Part shown: piece by piece, positions 19,890-30,321 of the stretch
Layout of the letters: every line of letters begins with the position of its first letter
How positions within the stretch are numbered: the first letter of the stretch is position 1
Assembly: GCA_902565955.1 (NCBI GenBank)
Contig: CACFGR010000007.1
Span: 1-35,712, forward strand
Origin: an uncultured Pelagibacteraceae bacterium
GTDB lineage: Bacteria; Pseudomonadota; Alphaproteobacteria; Pelagibacterales; AG-422-B15
Length of the DNA stretch: 35,712 bases
Direction of reading: 5' to 3'
Program-made: the position numbers and the translations under genes
The notes under the pieces: generated by a model
Databases searched by the model: none
Seen by the model: only the letters and a program-made list of their open reading frames with translations
Told to the model about the DNA's origin: nothing

Positions 19890-20996
19890 CTAATTTATAT
19901 ACTTGTTTATCACGCTGTCTAATTTTCTATTTGAATATCGATTGGCTAAATAAGCTTTACCTAAATTCCTTAAAAGAATCAGATTTATATGATTATTTTT
20001 TACTTTTTTATCAGAATTCATTGTCTCTTTAAATTTTTTAAGTGATGTCTTTCTTTTAATATTGTTAGGTATTTTTGTTTTCATTTTTAATTTTTGAAAA
20101 TGATCTTTTATTTTATTAATATTTTTATTTAAACTGTTCCCTTTAAGTGAAGACATATCTAGAGCCATCAAGATGCCAATAGATACAGCTTCTCCATGTG
20201 TTAATGATTTTTGGTAATTATTTATTGCTTCAATAGCATGTCCGAAAGTATGGCCTAAATTAAGTATTGCTCTTATATTTTTTTCTTTTTCATCTTTTCT
20301 TACAATTATTGCTTTATTTTTGCAAGAGTGAAAAACAGCCTCAATTAAATATTTTTTGTTAAATGTCATAAGCTTCGACTCATTATCTAAAAGCCAATTA
20401 AGGAATCTTTTATCCATAATAAGTCCATACTTAATTATTTCAGCATAGCCAGATAAAATCTCCCTTTTTGGAAGAGATTTTAATAGTGAAACATCCGAAA
20501 TCACTAATTTAGGTTGGTAAAAAGTACCTATCAGATTTTTGCCTTCTTTAGTATTGACTCCTGTTTTGCCTCCTACTGCAGAGTCGACTTGCGATAATAA
20601 TGTTGTAGGTATCTGAATAAAATTAATACCTCTTAAAGTGATACTTGCTGTAAAACCAACAATATCGCCAATAACACCTCCACCAAAAGCAATTAAAGTA
20701 TCATTCCTATCAACCTTATATTTGAGAAGTTTAGACGTAATTAAATTAATAGTTTTAATATTTTTGTATTTCTCACCATCATTAATAATTATCTTGTTAA
20801 AACTTATTTTATTTTTTTTTAGTGAGTTCTCTAATTTTTTTCCGTAAAGCTTATAGATTAATTTATTAGTAATTATAAAAACTCGCGGATTTATTAATTT
20901 CTTTTTTATTAATGAGCCTGAGCTCAATAAAATATTATCACCAATTAATATCTTATATTCGTCTGTTCCGGTCTTTACCTCTAAAGTTTTTTTCAT
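19890..20996 (-). CDS. aroB: 3-dehydroquinate synthase
   Basis: ALGGGVIGD-type IAFGGGVIGDIVGFTASITLRGINFIQIPTTLLSQVDSAVGGKTGVN; NLGHTFGHAIE. Confidence 0.97.
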   Translation of the reverse strand: MKKTLEVKTGTDEYKILIGDNILLSSGSLIKKKLINPRVFIITNKLIYKLYGKKLENSLKKNKISFNKIIINDGEKYKNIKTINLITSKLLKYKVDRNDTLIAFGGGVIGDIVGFTASITLRGINFIQIPTTLLSQVDSAVGGKTGVNTKEGKNLIGTFYQPKLVISDVSLLKSLPKREILSGYAEIIKYGLIMDKRFLNWLLDNESKLMTFNKKYLIEAVFHSCKNKAIIVRKDEKEKNIRAILNLGHTFGHAIEAINNYQKSLTHGEAVSIGILMALDMSSLKGNSLNKNINKIKDHFQKLKMKTKIPNNIKRKTSLKKFKETMNSDKKVKNNHINLILLRNLGKAYLANRYSNRKLDSVINKYIN

Positions 20997-20998
20997 TA

Positions 20999-21529
20999 TT
21001 AGATTTTTAAAGCTTCGGTAATTTCTTTAATTATTTGATATTTATTTTTTTTGCTCACATCGATTGTGAATTTAGCTTTTGAGTAATTTTTCTGCCTAAT
21101 TTTATTTAATCTTTCAAATTCTGCTTTTATATTTTTATTTGATAAAAGAGGCCTTTTTTTTGACACTCTACATCTTTTTTCTAAAATATTCAAATCACAT
21201 TTTAGCCATATTGAATTACATTTATTCAATATTAACTTTCTTATTTTTAAATCTTCAAAGCCACCTCCGCCTAGTGCAATAATAGAGTTTTTTTTATATA
21301 GTAATTTTAAAGTAATTTTTCTCTCAATATTTCTGAAGATACTCTCACCGCTTTCATCAAAAATTTTTGCAATTTTTTGACCCATTTCTTTTTCAATTTC
21401 TTTATCCGTGTCATAAAAATCTAAGCCTAGTTTTTTTGATAAACCTCTGCCAATAGTTGATTTACCAGAGCCCATATGGCCTAGAAAAACTATATTTTTT
21501 TTTGTTTGAGAGAGTCTTTTTTTTGACAT
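20999..21529 (-). CDS. aroK: Shikimate kinase
   Basis: IVFLGHMGSGKSTIGRGLSKKLGLDFYDTDKEIE; ALGGGGF. Confidence 0.95.
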   Translation of the reverse strand: MSKKRLSQTKKNIVFLGHMGSGKSTIGRGLSKKLGLDFYDTDKEIEKEMGQKIAKIFDESGESIFRNIERKITLKLLYKKNSIIALGGGGFEDLKIRKLILNKCNSIWLKCDLNILEKRCRVSKKRPLLSNKNIKAEFERLNKIRQKNYSKAKFTIDVSKKNKYQIIKEITEALKI

Positions 21530-21584
21530 TATTAAATGTGAATAAATTTCACAGTTTTAAAATATTCTGTTAAAAGAAATTAAT

Positions 21585-23318
21585 ATGTTTGATAAAAGCA
21601 TTCGTAATAAAGTAACATTATATATCATTAGTTTATCTCTTATAAGCTCATTTTTCATTAATATTGATGTTTTGGCGGAAAGCAATTTGAGTCAAGAGCC
21701 ATATGAAATTTGGCGAGAGAACAGTGTTATAAGCGAAATTGAAAGCTCTGTTGAAAAATCAAATACGCAGGAAGCAGTAAACTTAACTAATCAAACCGTA
21801 AAACAGGAAAATTTTCTATTCACTAAAGCCGATGCTATAGGTTTATATGATCCAACTAATGGTGGATTTGAAGCTAATTTATGGGATGGGTCTAATATAG
21901 AGGATATAGCATATTTAATTAATACAGCTCCTGTAGAAAGTACTAGTTCAACTCTTACGAACCTAGTAAAAAATGTAATCTTAACTACAGCAGCTCCACC
22001 CGATAAATCAAATAGTGACTCATTATCTTTTTTAAATCTTAAATCAGATTTTTTAATCTCAAGAGGTTATTATAAAAATATATCTCAATTATTTAGCTTA
22101 CTAAATAGTGATGAAATAAACGATATTTTAAGTGATGGAATGATAGATAATTTACTTATCTATAATCAATACAAAAGAATTTGTAATAGCAACTCTAATT
22201 TAATATCAGAAAGATTAAGTGATTTATATTTTGCATCATTTTGCAATGCAATGTCAGCTAATAAACTAACTCTTGATCTAAATATCTCTTTAATGCGAGA
22301 TGATAATAATTCTTACAATGAAGAGTATTTATCTTTATTATCTGAAATTATTTACAGTGATGAAATTAAAGCTGAAAATCTCAAAGAAATAAATCTAATT
22401 AATTTAAATTTATTACAAAAATACAATGTCGATATTGATAAATATATTTCCATAAATTCACCAATAAAATTTAAATTGTTCTACTTTTTAAATTATAAGA
22501 AGAACAACCTTAAAAAAATTTCAATTGCTGAAGAACTTGTCAAAAAAGGCTTGGTTGAACACAAATACCTTGCAGAGATTTACCAGTCCTTTGATCTGAG
22601 TAACACTAAGGACGCTGGTGAGGATAATTCAGCTTTACTAGAGCGAATTAAAATCTTTAAAGATATAAGAAAAACTTCATCTCAGGCTGAATTAGTAAAT
22701 AAAATACCTGAATATGTTAGTTTATTTAGTGCGCATGGCATGTTGGATACAGCGTCTTTAATGATTTATGATAAAATAAAAATAGTTCAGCCAAAACCAG
22801 ATTATATCGATAATGCATCGGGTATTTGCCTGGTCTTTATACTAAATGATGACCCAGAAAAATGTAATGAGTGGGTGAGTCAATTGAATCTCAATTCAAA
22901 CACATTAGAGCTATCTAAAGCTAAGTTTTATCTTTCATTGGCGAACGGTAAAGCAATAAAAGAGACTAACTTAAATCAATTAATTGACTATGATGGTTTT
23001 TCCGATAGGCAGAAGAATATTATAGTTAAGTATTACGAACTTATTACAAATTCAAAAAAAATTAGTTATTGGAAAACTCCAAATGAATTAAATAAAGTCT
23101 CCTCAATAACTGCAAATATAAAACTTCATAATTATTTTGAGTCTCTTGAAAATCAAATAGGTGAGAAAATAATTTTACTAAACATATTGCATGGAGATGA
23201 TAATTTTAATGAGAATGACGAGTTTTCGATTTTTCTTATAATAGACTCATTGTTCGAGATTAATAAAGCTTACGCACAAGACTATATATTAGAGTATTTT
23301 TCAACGTACAATTTATAG
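21585..23318 (+). CDS. Uncharacterised exported protein
   Basis: 577 aa uninterrupted ORF, N-terminal signal-peptide-like hydrophobic segment (LYIISLSLISSFFINIDVLAES), 1-nt overlap with xerD. Confidence 0.75.
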   Translation: MFDKSIRNKVTLYIISLSLISSFFINIDVLAESNLSQEPYEIWRENSVISEIESSVEKSNTQEAVNLTNQTVKQENFLFTKADAIGLYDPTNGGFEANLWDGSNIEDIAYLINTAPVESTSSTLTNLVKNVILTTAAPPDKSNSDSLSFLNLKSDFLISRGYYKNISQLFSLLNSDEINDILSDGMIDNLLIYNQYKRICNSNSNLISERLSDLYFASFCNAMSANKLTLDLNISLMRDDNNSYNEEYLSLLSEIIYSDEIKAENLKEINLINLNLLQKYNVDIDKYISINSPIKFKLFYFLNYKKNNLKKISIAEELVKKGLVEHKYLAEIYQSFDLSNTKDAGEDNSALLERIKIFKDIRKTSSQAELVNKIPEYVSLFSAHGMLDTASLMIYDKIKIVQPKPDYIDNASGICLVFILNDDPEKCNEWVSQLNLNSNTLELSKAKFYLSLANGKAIKETNLNQLIDYDGFSDRQKNIIVKYYELITNSKKISYWKTPNELNKVSSITANIKLHNYFESLENQIGEKIILLNILHGDDNFNENDEFSIFLIIDSLFEINKAYAQDYILEYFSTYNL

Positions 23319-24244
23319 TGCCGAAAATAGAAAAATCTATTATTGAGAATTTCTTAGAATCACTGATATCTGAGAAAGGTTTAAGTAAAAATACGATTGA
23401 GTCTTATAAAAGCGATATAAATCAGTTTTTAGAAAGACAAACAACAAGCAAATCATCTGAACTAATATTTTCAAGAAAATCAATTGAAAAATATATTTCA
23501 ATGATGAACGATTTAGGATTTGAGAGGTCAACAATCCTCAGGAAATTATCTTCGTTAGGACACTTTTTTGATTTTTTAGTTACTGAAAATATACTGAAAG
23601 ATAATCCGATCTCGCAAATATCAATACCCAAAAAAAACTCTAAGCTACCAATTTTTTTAACAAACGATCAGGTAGATAGGCTATTAGAGACAGCTAAAAA
23701 TGATGACTCTATTAAAGGGTTGAGACTATTCACTATGATAGAAATATTATATGCAACAGGAATAAGAGTTTCTGAGCTAGTTGGATTAAAATTGTCATCT
23801 TTATATGAAAAAGAAAATTTTATTTTTGTTACAGGTAAAGGAAATAAAGAAAGACTTGTGCCCGTTGATCAAAACACTTTATCCACAATAGAAAAGTATC
23901 TAAAAGTAAGAGTAGAATTTTTAAATGCAGATAAAAATGAAGACAAATGGCTTTTTCCTTCAAGAAATTCAAAGCTTGGTCATATTTCAAGGCAAAGATT
24001 TCATCAACTTTTAAAAGTATTGTGTAAAGAAGCGAATATCGATGCAAAATACGTTAGCCCCCACAAGCTAAGACATGCCTTTGCATCGCATCTACTTGCT
24101 AATGGAATGGATTTGAGATCACTACAAATGCTACTTGGGCATTCAGATATATCTACAACACAAATTTATACTCATGTTCTTAGCGATAGATTGAAAAGTA
24201 CGGTGGAAGATAATCACCCATTATCCAAGGTATTCAAAGAATAA
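23318..24244 (+). CDS. xerD: Tyrosine recombinase XerD-like; GTG start
   Basis: ATGIRVSELVGLKL; SPHKLRHAFASHLLANGMDLRSLQMLLGHSDISTTQIYTHV. Confidence 0.93.
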   Translation: MPKIEKSIIENFLESLISEKGLSKNTIESYKSDINQFLERQTTSKSSELIFSRKSIEKYISMMNDLGFERSTILRKLSSLGHFFDFLVTENILKDNPISQISIPKKNSKLPIFLTNDQVDRLLETAKNDDSIKGLRLFTMIEILYATGIRVSELVGLKLSSLYEKENFIFVTGKGNKERLVPVDQNTLSTIEKYLKVRVEFLNADKNEDKWLFPSRNSKLGHISRQRFHQLLKVLCKEANIDAKYVSPHKLRHAFASHLLANGMDLRSLQMLLGHSDISTTQIYTHVLSDRLKSTVEDNHPLSKVFKE

Positions 24245-24297
24245 TTGTAATTCAAGTTGTCCTTGAAAAGAGGATTTTATGATGATAAACCAACAAA

Positions 24298-25278
24298 ATG
24301 AGTTTCACGCCCGTACCCTCTAACACTATAAGAATAAATAGATCTCAGTTATTTGTTCCAGGGTCAAAGCCAGATTTGTTTGAGAAAGCTTCAGCAAGCA
24401 ATGCAGATATAATCTGTTTAGATCTTGAGGATGCTGTGGCACCGCAAGATAAGGAACAAGCAAAAGAAAATGTAATCAAAGCACTAAACAATCATGATTT
24501 TGGGAAAAAAACTATTTCAGTAAGAATTAATGGATTGGATACTCATTATTGTTACAGAGATGTTGTTGACTTAATGGAAAATGGTGGAGAAAGACTAGAT
24601 TTAATAATGATCCCAAAAGTGGGAGTGCCAGAAGATGTTTATGCAATTGATATGCTGGTAACTCAAATAGAAGATAAGACTGAAAGAAAGAAAAAAATAG
24701 GTTTTGAACTCATTGTAGAAACTTCTATGGGAATTACTAACTTAGATAATATTTTAACAGGCAGTAAAAGAATAGAGTCCCTCCATTTTGGTTATGCTGA
24801 TTATGCAGCCTCAGTAAGAATGCGTACTACAAATATTGGTGGATCAAATCAAGATTATTCAATTTTAACTGATGAAATAGATGGAGAAAGAAAAACCCAC
24901 TGGAATGATATGTGGCATTATCCGATTTCAAAAATGACAACCATTGGAAGAGCACATGGGGTTAGAATTATTGATGGTCCATTTGGAGATTTTTCAGATC
25001 CTGATGGTTTTAAATCTCATGCAAAAAGAACTGCAATATTGGGATGTGAGGGAAAATGGGCTATTCATCCAAGCCAAGTTGATCTAGCAAACGAAGTGTT
25101 CACATTACCGGAAAATGAGGTTCAAAAAGCAAAAGATATAATTGAGGCTATGAAAAATGCCCAGGAGTCTGGAGCTGGTGCCGCTACTTTAAATGGAAAG
25201 CTCATAGATGCTGCATCCATACGTCAAGCAGAACAAATTATTGAGCAAACTAGGCTTATTGAAACTCTAAGTAAATAA
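24298..25278 (+). CDS. HpcH/HpaI (CitE-like) CoA-ester lyase, L-malyl-CoA/beta-methylmalyl-CoA lyase-like
   Basis: MSFTPVPSNTIRINRSQLFVPGSKPDLFEKA..LDLEDAVAPQDK; SVRINGLDT; MIPKVG; GPFGDFSDPDGF; GKWAIHPSQV. Confidence 0.88.
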   Translation: MSFTPVPSNTIRINRSQLFVPGSKPDLFEKASASNADIICLDLEDAVAPQDKEQAKENVIKALNNHDFGKKTISVRINGLDTHYCYRDVVDLMENGGERLDLIMIPKVGVPEDVYAIDMLVTQIEDKTERKKKIGFELIVETSMGITNLDNILTGSKRIESLHFGYADYAASVRMRTTNIGGSNQDYSILTDEIDGERKTHWNDMWHYPISKMTTIGRAHGVRIIDGPFGDFSDPDGFKSHAKRTAILGCEGKWAIHPSQVDLANEVFTLPENEVQKAKDIIEAMKNAQESGAGAATLNGKLIDAASIRQAEQIIEQTRLIETLSK

Positions 25279-25290
25279 TTTTAACATAAA

Positions 25291-26394
25291 ATGAATACCT
25301 ACCTTGAGTTCGAAAAGCCAGTTCAATTACTCGATAATAAAATATTTGAACTAAGAGGTTTAAATGAAAGTGCTCCGTCAGAAAATTTACTTGATGAAAT
25401 CACACAAGTTGAACAGCAGATTATAGATACCTATGAGAAAATTTACTCATCGATTACTCCTTGGCAACGGACACTTGTTGCGAGACATCCGGAGAGACCT
25501 AGAACAAAAGAGTATATTCAAAATTTAATTGAAGATTTTTTTCCTTTGTCAGGTGACCGATTTTTCTCCGATGATAAGGCAATAATTGGTGGTTTTGGAA
25601 AATTTAGAGGCAAAACAGTTCTTGTTATAGGACATGAGAAAGGTCACGATACCACCTCAAGAATAGCACATAACTTTGGTATGCCTAGACCCGAAGGATA
25701 CAGGAAAGCACAACGTCTAATGAAATTAGCAGAAGATTTTGATATACCAGTAATATCGTTTGTTGACACACCCGGAGCATATCCAGGAGTTGGGGCTGAG
25801 CAAAGAGGTCAATCAGAAGCGATTGCAAAAACAACAGAATGCTGTCTATCTCTAGGTGTGCCAATCATCGCTGTTATTATTGGTGAAGGAGGATCTGGTG
25901 GAGCTGTAGCTATAGGAACTGGAAATACTGTTTTAATGTTAGAAAATTCAATTTACTCTGTAATTTCTCCAGAAGGATGTTCTTCCATTTTATGGAAAGA
26001 TAATACTCGAACAATTGAAGCCGCAGCTGCACTAAAACTTACAGCTGATGATATGTTAAAAATAGATGTTATTGATAAAGTTGTGCAGGAACCAATAGGC
26101 GGTGCACATAGGAATCCACATAAAGCAATTGAGGATGTGGGCAATGAAATTGAGAAATATTTAAATTTATTATCTAATCAGCACGGAAATGATTTAAAGC
26201 ACTCAAGACAAGAGAGATATCTTCAAATTGGTAGGTCTGGTTTATTTAGTGACAAGACAACTACAGCAAATTCAGTACTTAATGAAAAGTATGGAAAATC
26301 TAAACATAAAAATAAATTATCATTTTTTTCAAAAACATTATCAATCATTGTTTTAACTATATTTATAGTTTTTATTATATACTACTTATTTTAA
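25291..26394 (+). CDS. accA: Acetyl-CoA carboxylase carboxyltransferase subunit alpha with C-terminal hydrophobic extension
   Basis: LEFEKPVQLLDNKIFELRGL; RHPERPRTKEYI; GDRFFSDDKAIIGGFGKFRGKTVLVIGHEKG; IGEGGSGGAVAIGTGN. Confidence 0.96.
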   Translation: MNTYLEFEKPVQLLDNKIFELRGLNESAPSENLLDEITQVEQQIIDTYEKIYSSITPWQRTLVARHPERPRTKEYIQNLIEDFFPLSGDRFFSDDKAIIGGFGKFRGKTVLVIGHEKGHDTTSRIAHNFGMPRPEGYRKAQRLMKLAEDFDIPVISFVDTPGAYPGVGAEQRGQSEAIAKTTECCLSLGVPIIAVIIGEGGSGGAVAIGTGNTVLMLENSIYSVISPEGCSSILWKDNTRTIEAAAALKLTADDMLKIDVIDKVVQEPIGGAHRNPHKAIEDVGNEIEKYLNLLSNQHGNDLKHSRQERYLQIGRSGLFSDKTTTANSVLNEKYGKSKHKNKLSFFSKTLSIIVLTIFIVFIIYYLF

Positions 26395-28985
26395 TTAATA
26401 TTGCCGTGACAATGTTTGTATTTCTTCCCTGATCCACAAGGACATGGAGAGTTTCTCGAAATTTTTTCTTTTTTTATACCTTTGTTGAAGCTCGAAGGCA
26501 TTTCATTATTCGTAGCATCAACATTTCTTCTAAATCTCATTCTAGAAAAAATTTTTGTAACATCTGATTTTAAGTTTAAAAGAAGACTCTCAAATAGGCC
26601 AAATGCCTCATTTTTGTATTCATTTAAGGGATCTCTTTGACCATAACCTCTTAAGCCTATAGTTGATCTTAGTTGTTCTAGATTATTAATGTGTTCTTTC
26701 CATTTATCGTCTAGTATCTTTAATAATACCATTCTTTCATTAGTATTTACTGCATCTTTAGGATGTCCAAGTGCCCTATTTTCCGAAATCTCATCAATAA
26801 GATCATACAAACTTTGTTTCAAATCACTTTGATTAACATTATCACGTTCAACAATAGACTTGAAATCAATTTCCTTGGCAAAGTATTGTAAAACTTCTGT
26901 TTGTATACCTTCTATATTCCACTGATCACTATATGATTTTTTTGGAGCATATTTATCGACAATTTCGTCTGCAATATCATACTGCATATCTCTAGCAATT
27001 TCGCTTATGTTATTGGAATTCATTAAATCTAATCTCTGATCAAAAATTGTTGCTCTTTGATCATTTAGAACATCATCAAATTTTAAAAGAGTTTTCCTAA
27101 TATCAAAGTTGCGACCTTCAACTTTTTTTTGTGCTCTTTCGAGAGCCTTTGATATCCAGGCATGTTTAATTGATTCACCTTCTTTTAGACCTAGACTTTT
27201 TAACACACTATCAATCCTTTCAGATCCAAAAATTCTCATCAAATCATCCTCTAAACTTATAAAAAATTTTGTTTCACCTGGATCACCCTGTCTACCAGAA
27301 CGTCCTCTTAACTGATTATCAATTCTTCTACTTTCATGTCTTTCACTCCCTATTACATAAAGACCTCCAGCTTCAATTACTTTCTGTTTTTGAATTTCTA
27401 TTTTTTCTCTAAGTTTTTCTATTTCATCGCTATTAGAATTTTTTTCAATATTAAAATCAAAATTGCCACCTAGCTGAATATCAGTTCCTCTACCAGCCAT
27501 ATTTGTTGCTATAGTCACTGCTCCGGGCTCTCCAGCGTTTGCAACAATACTTGCTTCTTTTTCATGTTGCTTTGCATTTAAGACTTCGTGATTAATGTTA
27601 GAAGCTCTAAGTTTTTTTGAGATTATTTCGGACTTGTCTATACTGGTCGTTCCAATGAGAACAGGTTGCTGCATTTTATTGCAATTTAAAACTTGATTTA
27701 CAATAGCATCATATTTTTCGTTATTTGTTCTATATATCTCGTCATCATAGTCTAATCTTGCAACTGGAGCATTAGTTGGAACTTCAAGAACAGATAGATT
27801 ATATATATCTGCAAATTCTTCTGCTTCAGTAAGAGCTGTTCCAGTCATTCCTGCTAATTTATTGTAAAGTCTAAAATAATTTTGGTACGTTATCGAAGCA
27901 AGAGTTTGACTTTCATTTTGTATTTTTAAATTCTCCTTAGCTTCTATTGCTTGATGAAGACCTTCTCCATATCTTCTACCTTCCATTGTTCTGCCAGTGA
28001 ATTCATCAACTATTATAACTGAACCTGATTTAACGATATAGTCTTTATCTTTTAGAAAAAGCATATTTGCTCTTAATGCCTGATTAATATGATGAACTAT
28101 TGAAACATTTGCAATCTCATATAAGTTACCTTCCTTAATAATTCCTCTTTCTTTTAAAATCTTTTCAGCTTTATCATTGCCGTTATCTGTCAAATTTGCG
28201 GTTTTAGATTTTTCGTCAATTTCAAAATCATCTTTGTCTAAAAAAGGAATTATTTTGTTAACTGAGTTATATAGTGATGTTTTATCTTCTACCGCTCCAG
28301 AAATAACTAATGGAGTTCTAGACTCATCAATCAAGATACTATCTACTTCGTCGACAATACTAAAATAATGACCTCTTTGGACCATATTTTCTTTTTTTAC
28401 CCTCAAGTTATCTCTTAGATAATCGAATCCAAATTCATTATTAGTTCCATAAGTAATATCACAGTTATATTGTAGTTGCCTCGACTGGGTATCAGTCAAA
28501 TCATTATTAAGGCAACCGACTGTAAGCCCTAAATATTTAAATATAGACCCCATCCACTCAGAATCTCTTTTAGCGAGATAATCATTAACAGTGATAATGT
28601 GAACGCCTTTACATGTGAGAGAATTCAAAAATGCAGCAAGAGTTGAAACAAGAGTTTTGCCCTCTCCAGTTTTCATTTCAGCTATGCCACCATTATGAAG
28701 AACCATTCCTCCAATAAGTTGAACATCGTAGTGTCTTTGCCCCAACGTTCTTTTTGCGGCTTCTCTCACAAGCGCGAAGGCAGTAGGTAAACAATCGTTG
28801 ATATTTTTTCCTAAAGCTAATTCAGATTTCATAGTAGAGACTCTATTTAACATTTCATCTTGACTGAGTGTTTCTATATCTGGTTCTAAGTCATTGATTA
28901 TTTTGACGATACGCTTGTATTCGGCTAATTTTTTCTTATCATTTCCGGAAAAAATTGAATTTAAAATTGAACTGAGTTTAAACAT
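26391..28985 (-). CDS. secA: Preprotein translocase subunit SecA
   Basis: MKTGEGKTLVSTLAAFLNSL; VDEVDSILIDESRTPLVISG; C-terminal zinc motif SPCPCGSGKKYKHCHG. Confidence 0.98.
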   Translation of the reverse strand: MFKLSSILNSIFSGNDKKKLAEYKRIVKIINDLEPDIETLSQDEMLNRVSTMKSELALGKNINDCLPTAFALVREAAKRTLGQRHYDVQLIGGMVLHNGGIAEMKTGEGKTLVSTLAAFLNSLTCKGVHIITVNDYLAKRDSEWMGSIFKYLGLTVGCLNNDLTDTQSRQLQYNCDITYGTNNEFGFDYLRDNLRVKKENMVQRGHYFSIVDEVDSILIDESRTPLVISGAVEDKTSLYNSVNKIIPFLDKDDFEIDEKSKTANLTDNGNDKAEKILKERGIIKEGNLYEIANVSIVHHINQALRANMLFLKDKDYIVKSGSVIIVDEFTGRTMEGRRYGEGLHQAIEAKENLKIQNESQTLASITYQNYFRLYNKLAGMTGTALTEAEEFADIYNLSVLEVPTNAPVARLDYDDEIYRTNNEKYDAIVNQVLNCNKMQQPVLIGTTSIDKSEIISKKLRASNINHEVLNAKQHEKEASIVANAGEPGAVTIATNMAGRGTDIQLGGNFDFNIEKNSNSDEIEKLREKIEIQKQKVIEAGGLYVIGSERHESRRIDNQLRGRSGRQGDPGETKFFISLEDDLMRIFGSERIDSVLKSLGLKEGESIKHAWISKALERAQKKVEGRNFDIRKTLLKFDDVLNDQRATIFDQRLDLMNSNNISEIARDMQYDIADEIVDKYAPKKSYSDQWNIEGIQTEVLQYFAKEIDFKSIVERDNVNQSDLKQSLYDLIDEISENRALGHPKDAVNTNERMVLLKILDDKWKEHINNLEQLRSTIGLRGYGQRDPLNEYKNEAFGLFESLLLNLKSDVTKIFSRMRFRRNVDATNNEMPSSFNKGIKKEKISRNSPCPCGSGKKYKHCHGNIN

Positions 28986-29085
28986 TTAGCCTGATAATTA
29001 CATTTTCTATTTAATTACAAGCTTTTATACATTAAATACTATCACCAATTAAGATAAAATTACGTAAATCATCCATAGAGTAATT

Positions 29086-30321
29086 GTGAGAGAAAAGTTA
29101 AAAAAATCCCCTTTGGCACCAAAAAGTATAAAAAAAATACATGATATCAAGGGCATTGAACTGTATGTCTATTCAGCTGGGTTATATAACAAGCAAAGAT
29201 ATGATTTAGCTCTATTTTATTTCAAAAATAAAACTACTGTTGCAGAGGTTTTCACAAAATCTTCTCTAAGGTCTTGTACATTAGATTGGAATGAAAAAAA
29301 TTTAAGAAATAAAGAGATTCAGGCACTAATTGTAAATTCTGGAAACGCAAATACTTTTACAGGTCAATCTGGTATTAATGCTTTGACCAAAATTAGCAAG
29401 ATTGTCTCTAATAAATTCAAAGTTTCAGTTAAAAAAGTATTTTTTGCCTCAACAGGTGTTATTGGAGAAAAGTTTCCTGAGCAGAAAATTATAAATACGT
29501 TAAATAAAAATAAATACAAATCTAAAAACTGGTTGCAAGCAGCTCAAGCAATTATGACAACTGATACTTTTCCAAAGGCAATTTCGGTCAAAACAAAAAT
29601 TGAAAACAAAACTATTACGATCACTGGAATTACAAAAGGGTCTGGAATGATAGAGCCCAACATGGCTACAATGTTGGGATTTATTTTTATTGATTGTTTA
29701 ATACCTCAAAATATTTTGCAGAAATTGTTAATTGAACTTACAGATAAGTCATTTAATCAAATAACGGTTGATGGAGATGAATCTACAAATGATACTGTAA
29801 TTATGACTAGCACAAATAGTATTTTACTAAAAAAAACTATTTCAACAATTAAAGATAAGAGAATAATAAAAATAAAAAACTCTTTACTTTCTGTGTTTAA
29901 GTATTTGGCAGAACAAATTGTACGAGACGGGGAGGGTGCTACAAAATTATTAAATATAAATGTTGAAGGCGCTAAAAATTCACTTCAAGCAAAAAGAATT
30001 GCTAAATCAGTTGCAAATTCCCCACTTGTAAAAACAGCCTTTTACGGAAATGATCCAAATTGGGGTAGAATTGTAATGGCGATTGGTAAAACATATGAAA
30101 AAATAGACCCAAAAAAACTTAAGATTTATATAGGTAAGCAAATAGTTGTTGCTAATGGATCAGAGTATAAAAAATTAAATTTACAAAAATTAAAAAAATA
30201 TATGGCAAGCAAAGAAATTGATTTAAAACTTGATCTTGGACATGGCAATTATTCTTACGAAACACAAACATGTGACTTTTCACACAAATATATTGATATC
30301 AATGCAGCATACAGGACATGA
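29086..30321 (+). CDS. argJ: Bifunctional glutamate N-acetyltransferase/amino-acid acetyltransferase ArgJ; GTG start
   Basis: IVNSGNANTFTGQSG; GMIEPNMATMLGFI near the ATML autocleavage motif; NDPNWGRIVMAIG. Confidence 0.95.
   Translation: MREKLKKSPLAPKSIKKIHDIKGIELYVYSAGLYNKQRYDLALFYFKNKTTVAEVFTKSSLRSCTLDWNEKNLRNKEIQALIVNSGNANTFTGQSGINALTKISKIVSNKFKVSVKKVFFASTGVIGEKFPEQKIINTLNKNKYKSKNWLQAAQAIMTTDTFPKAISVKTKIENKTITITGITKGSGMIEPNMATMLGFIFIDCLIPQNILQKLLIELTDKSFNQITVDGDESTNDTVIMTSTNSILLKKTISTIKDKRIIKIKNSLLSVFKYLAEQIVRDGEGATKLLNINVEGAKNSLQAKRIAKSVANSPLVKTAFYGNDPNWGRIVMAIGKTYEKIDPKKLKIYIGKQIVVANGSEYKKLNLQKLKKYMASKEIDLKLDLGHGNYSYETQTCDFSHKYIDINAAYRT

Noticed and set aside
23318-24244. Tyrosine recombinase as evidence of an integrated mobile element
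   Set aside because: Sequence and context (aroKB, accA nearby) fit housekeeping XerD; no attachment repeats, transposase or phage genes found.
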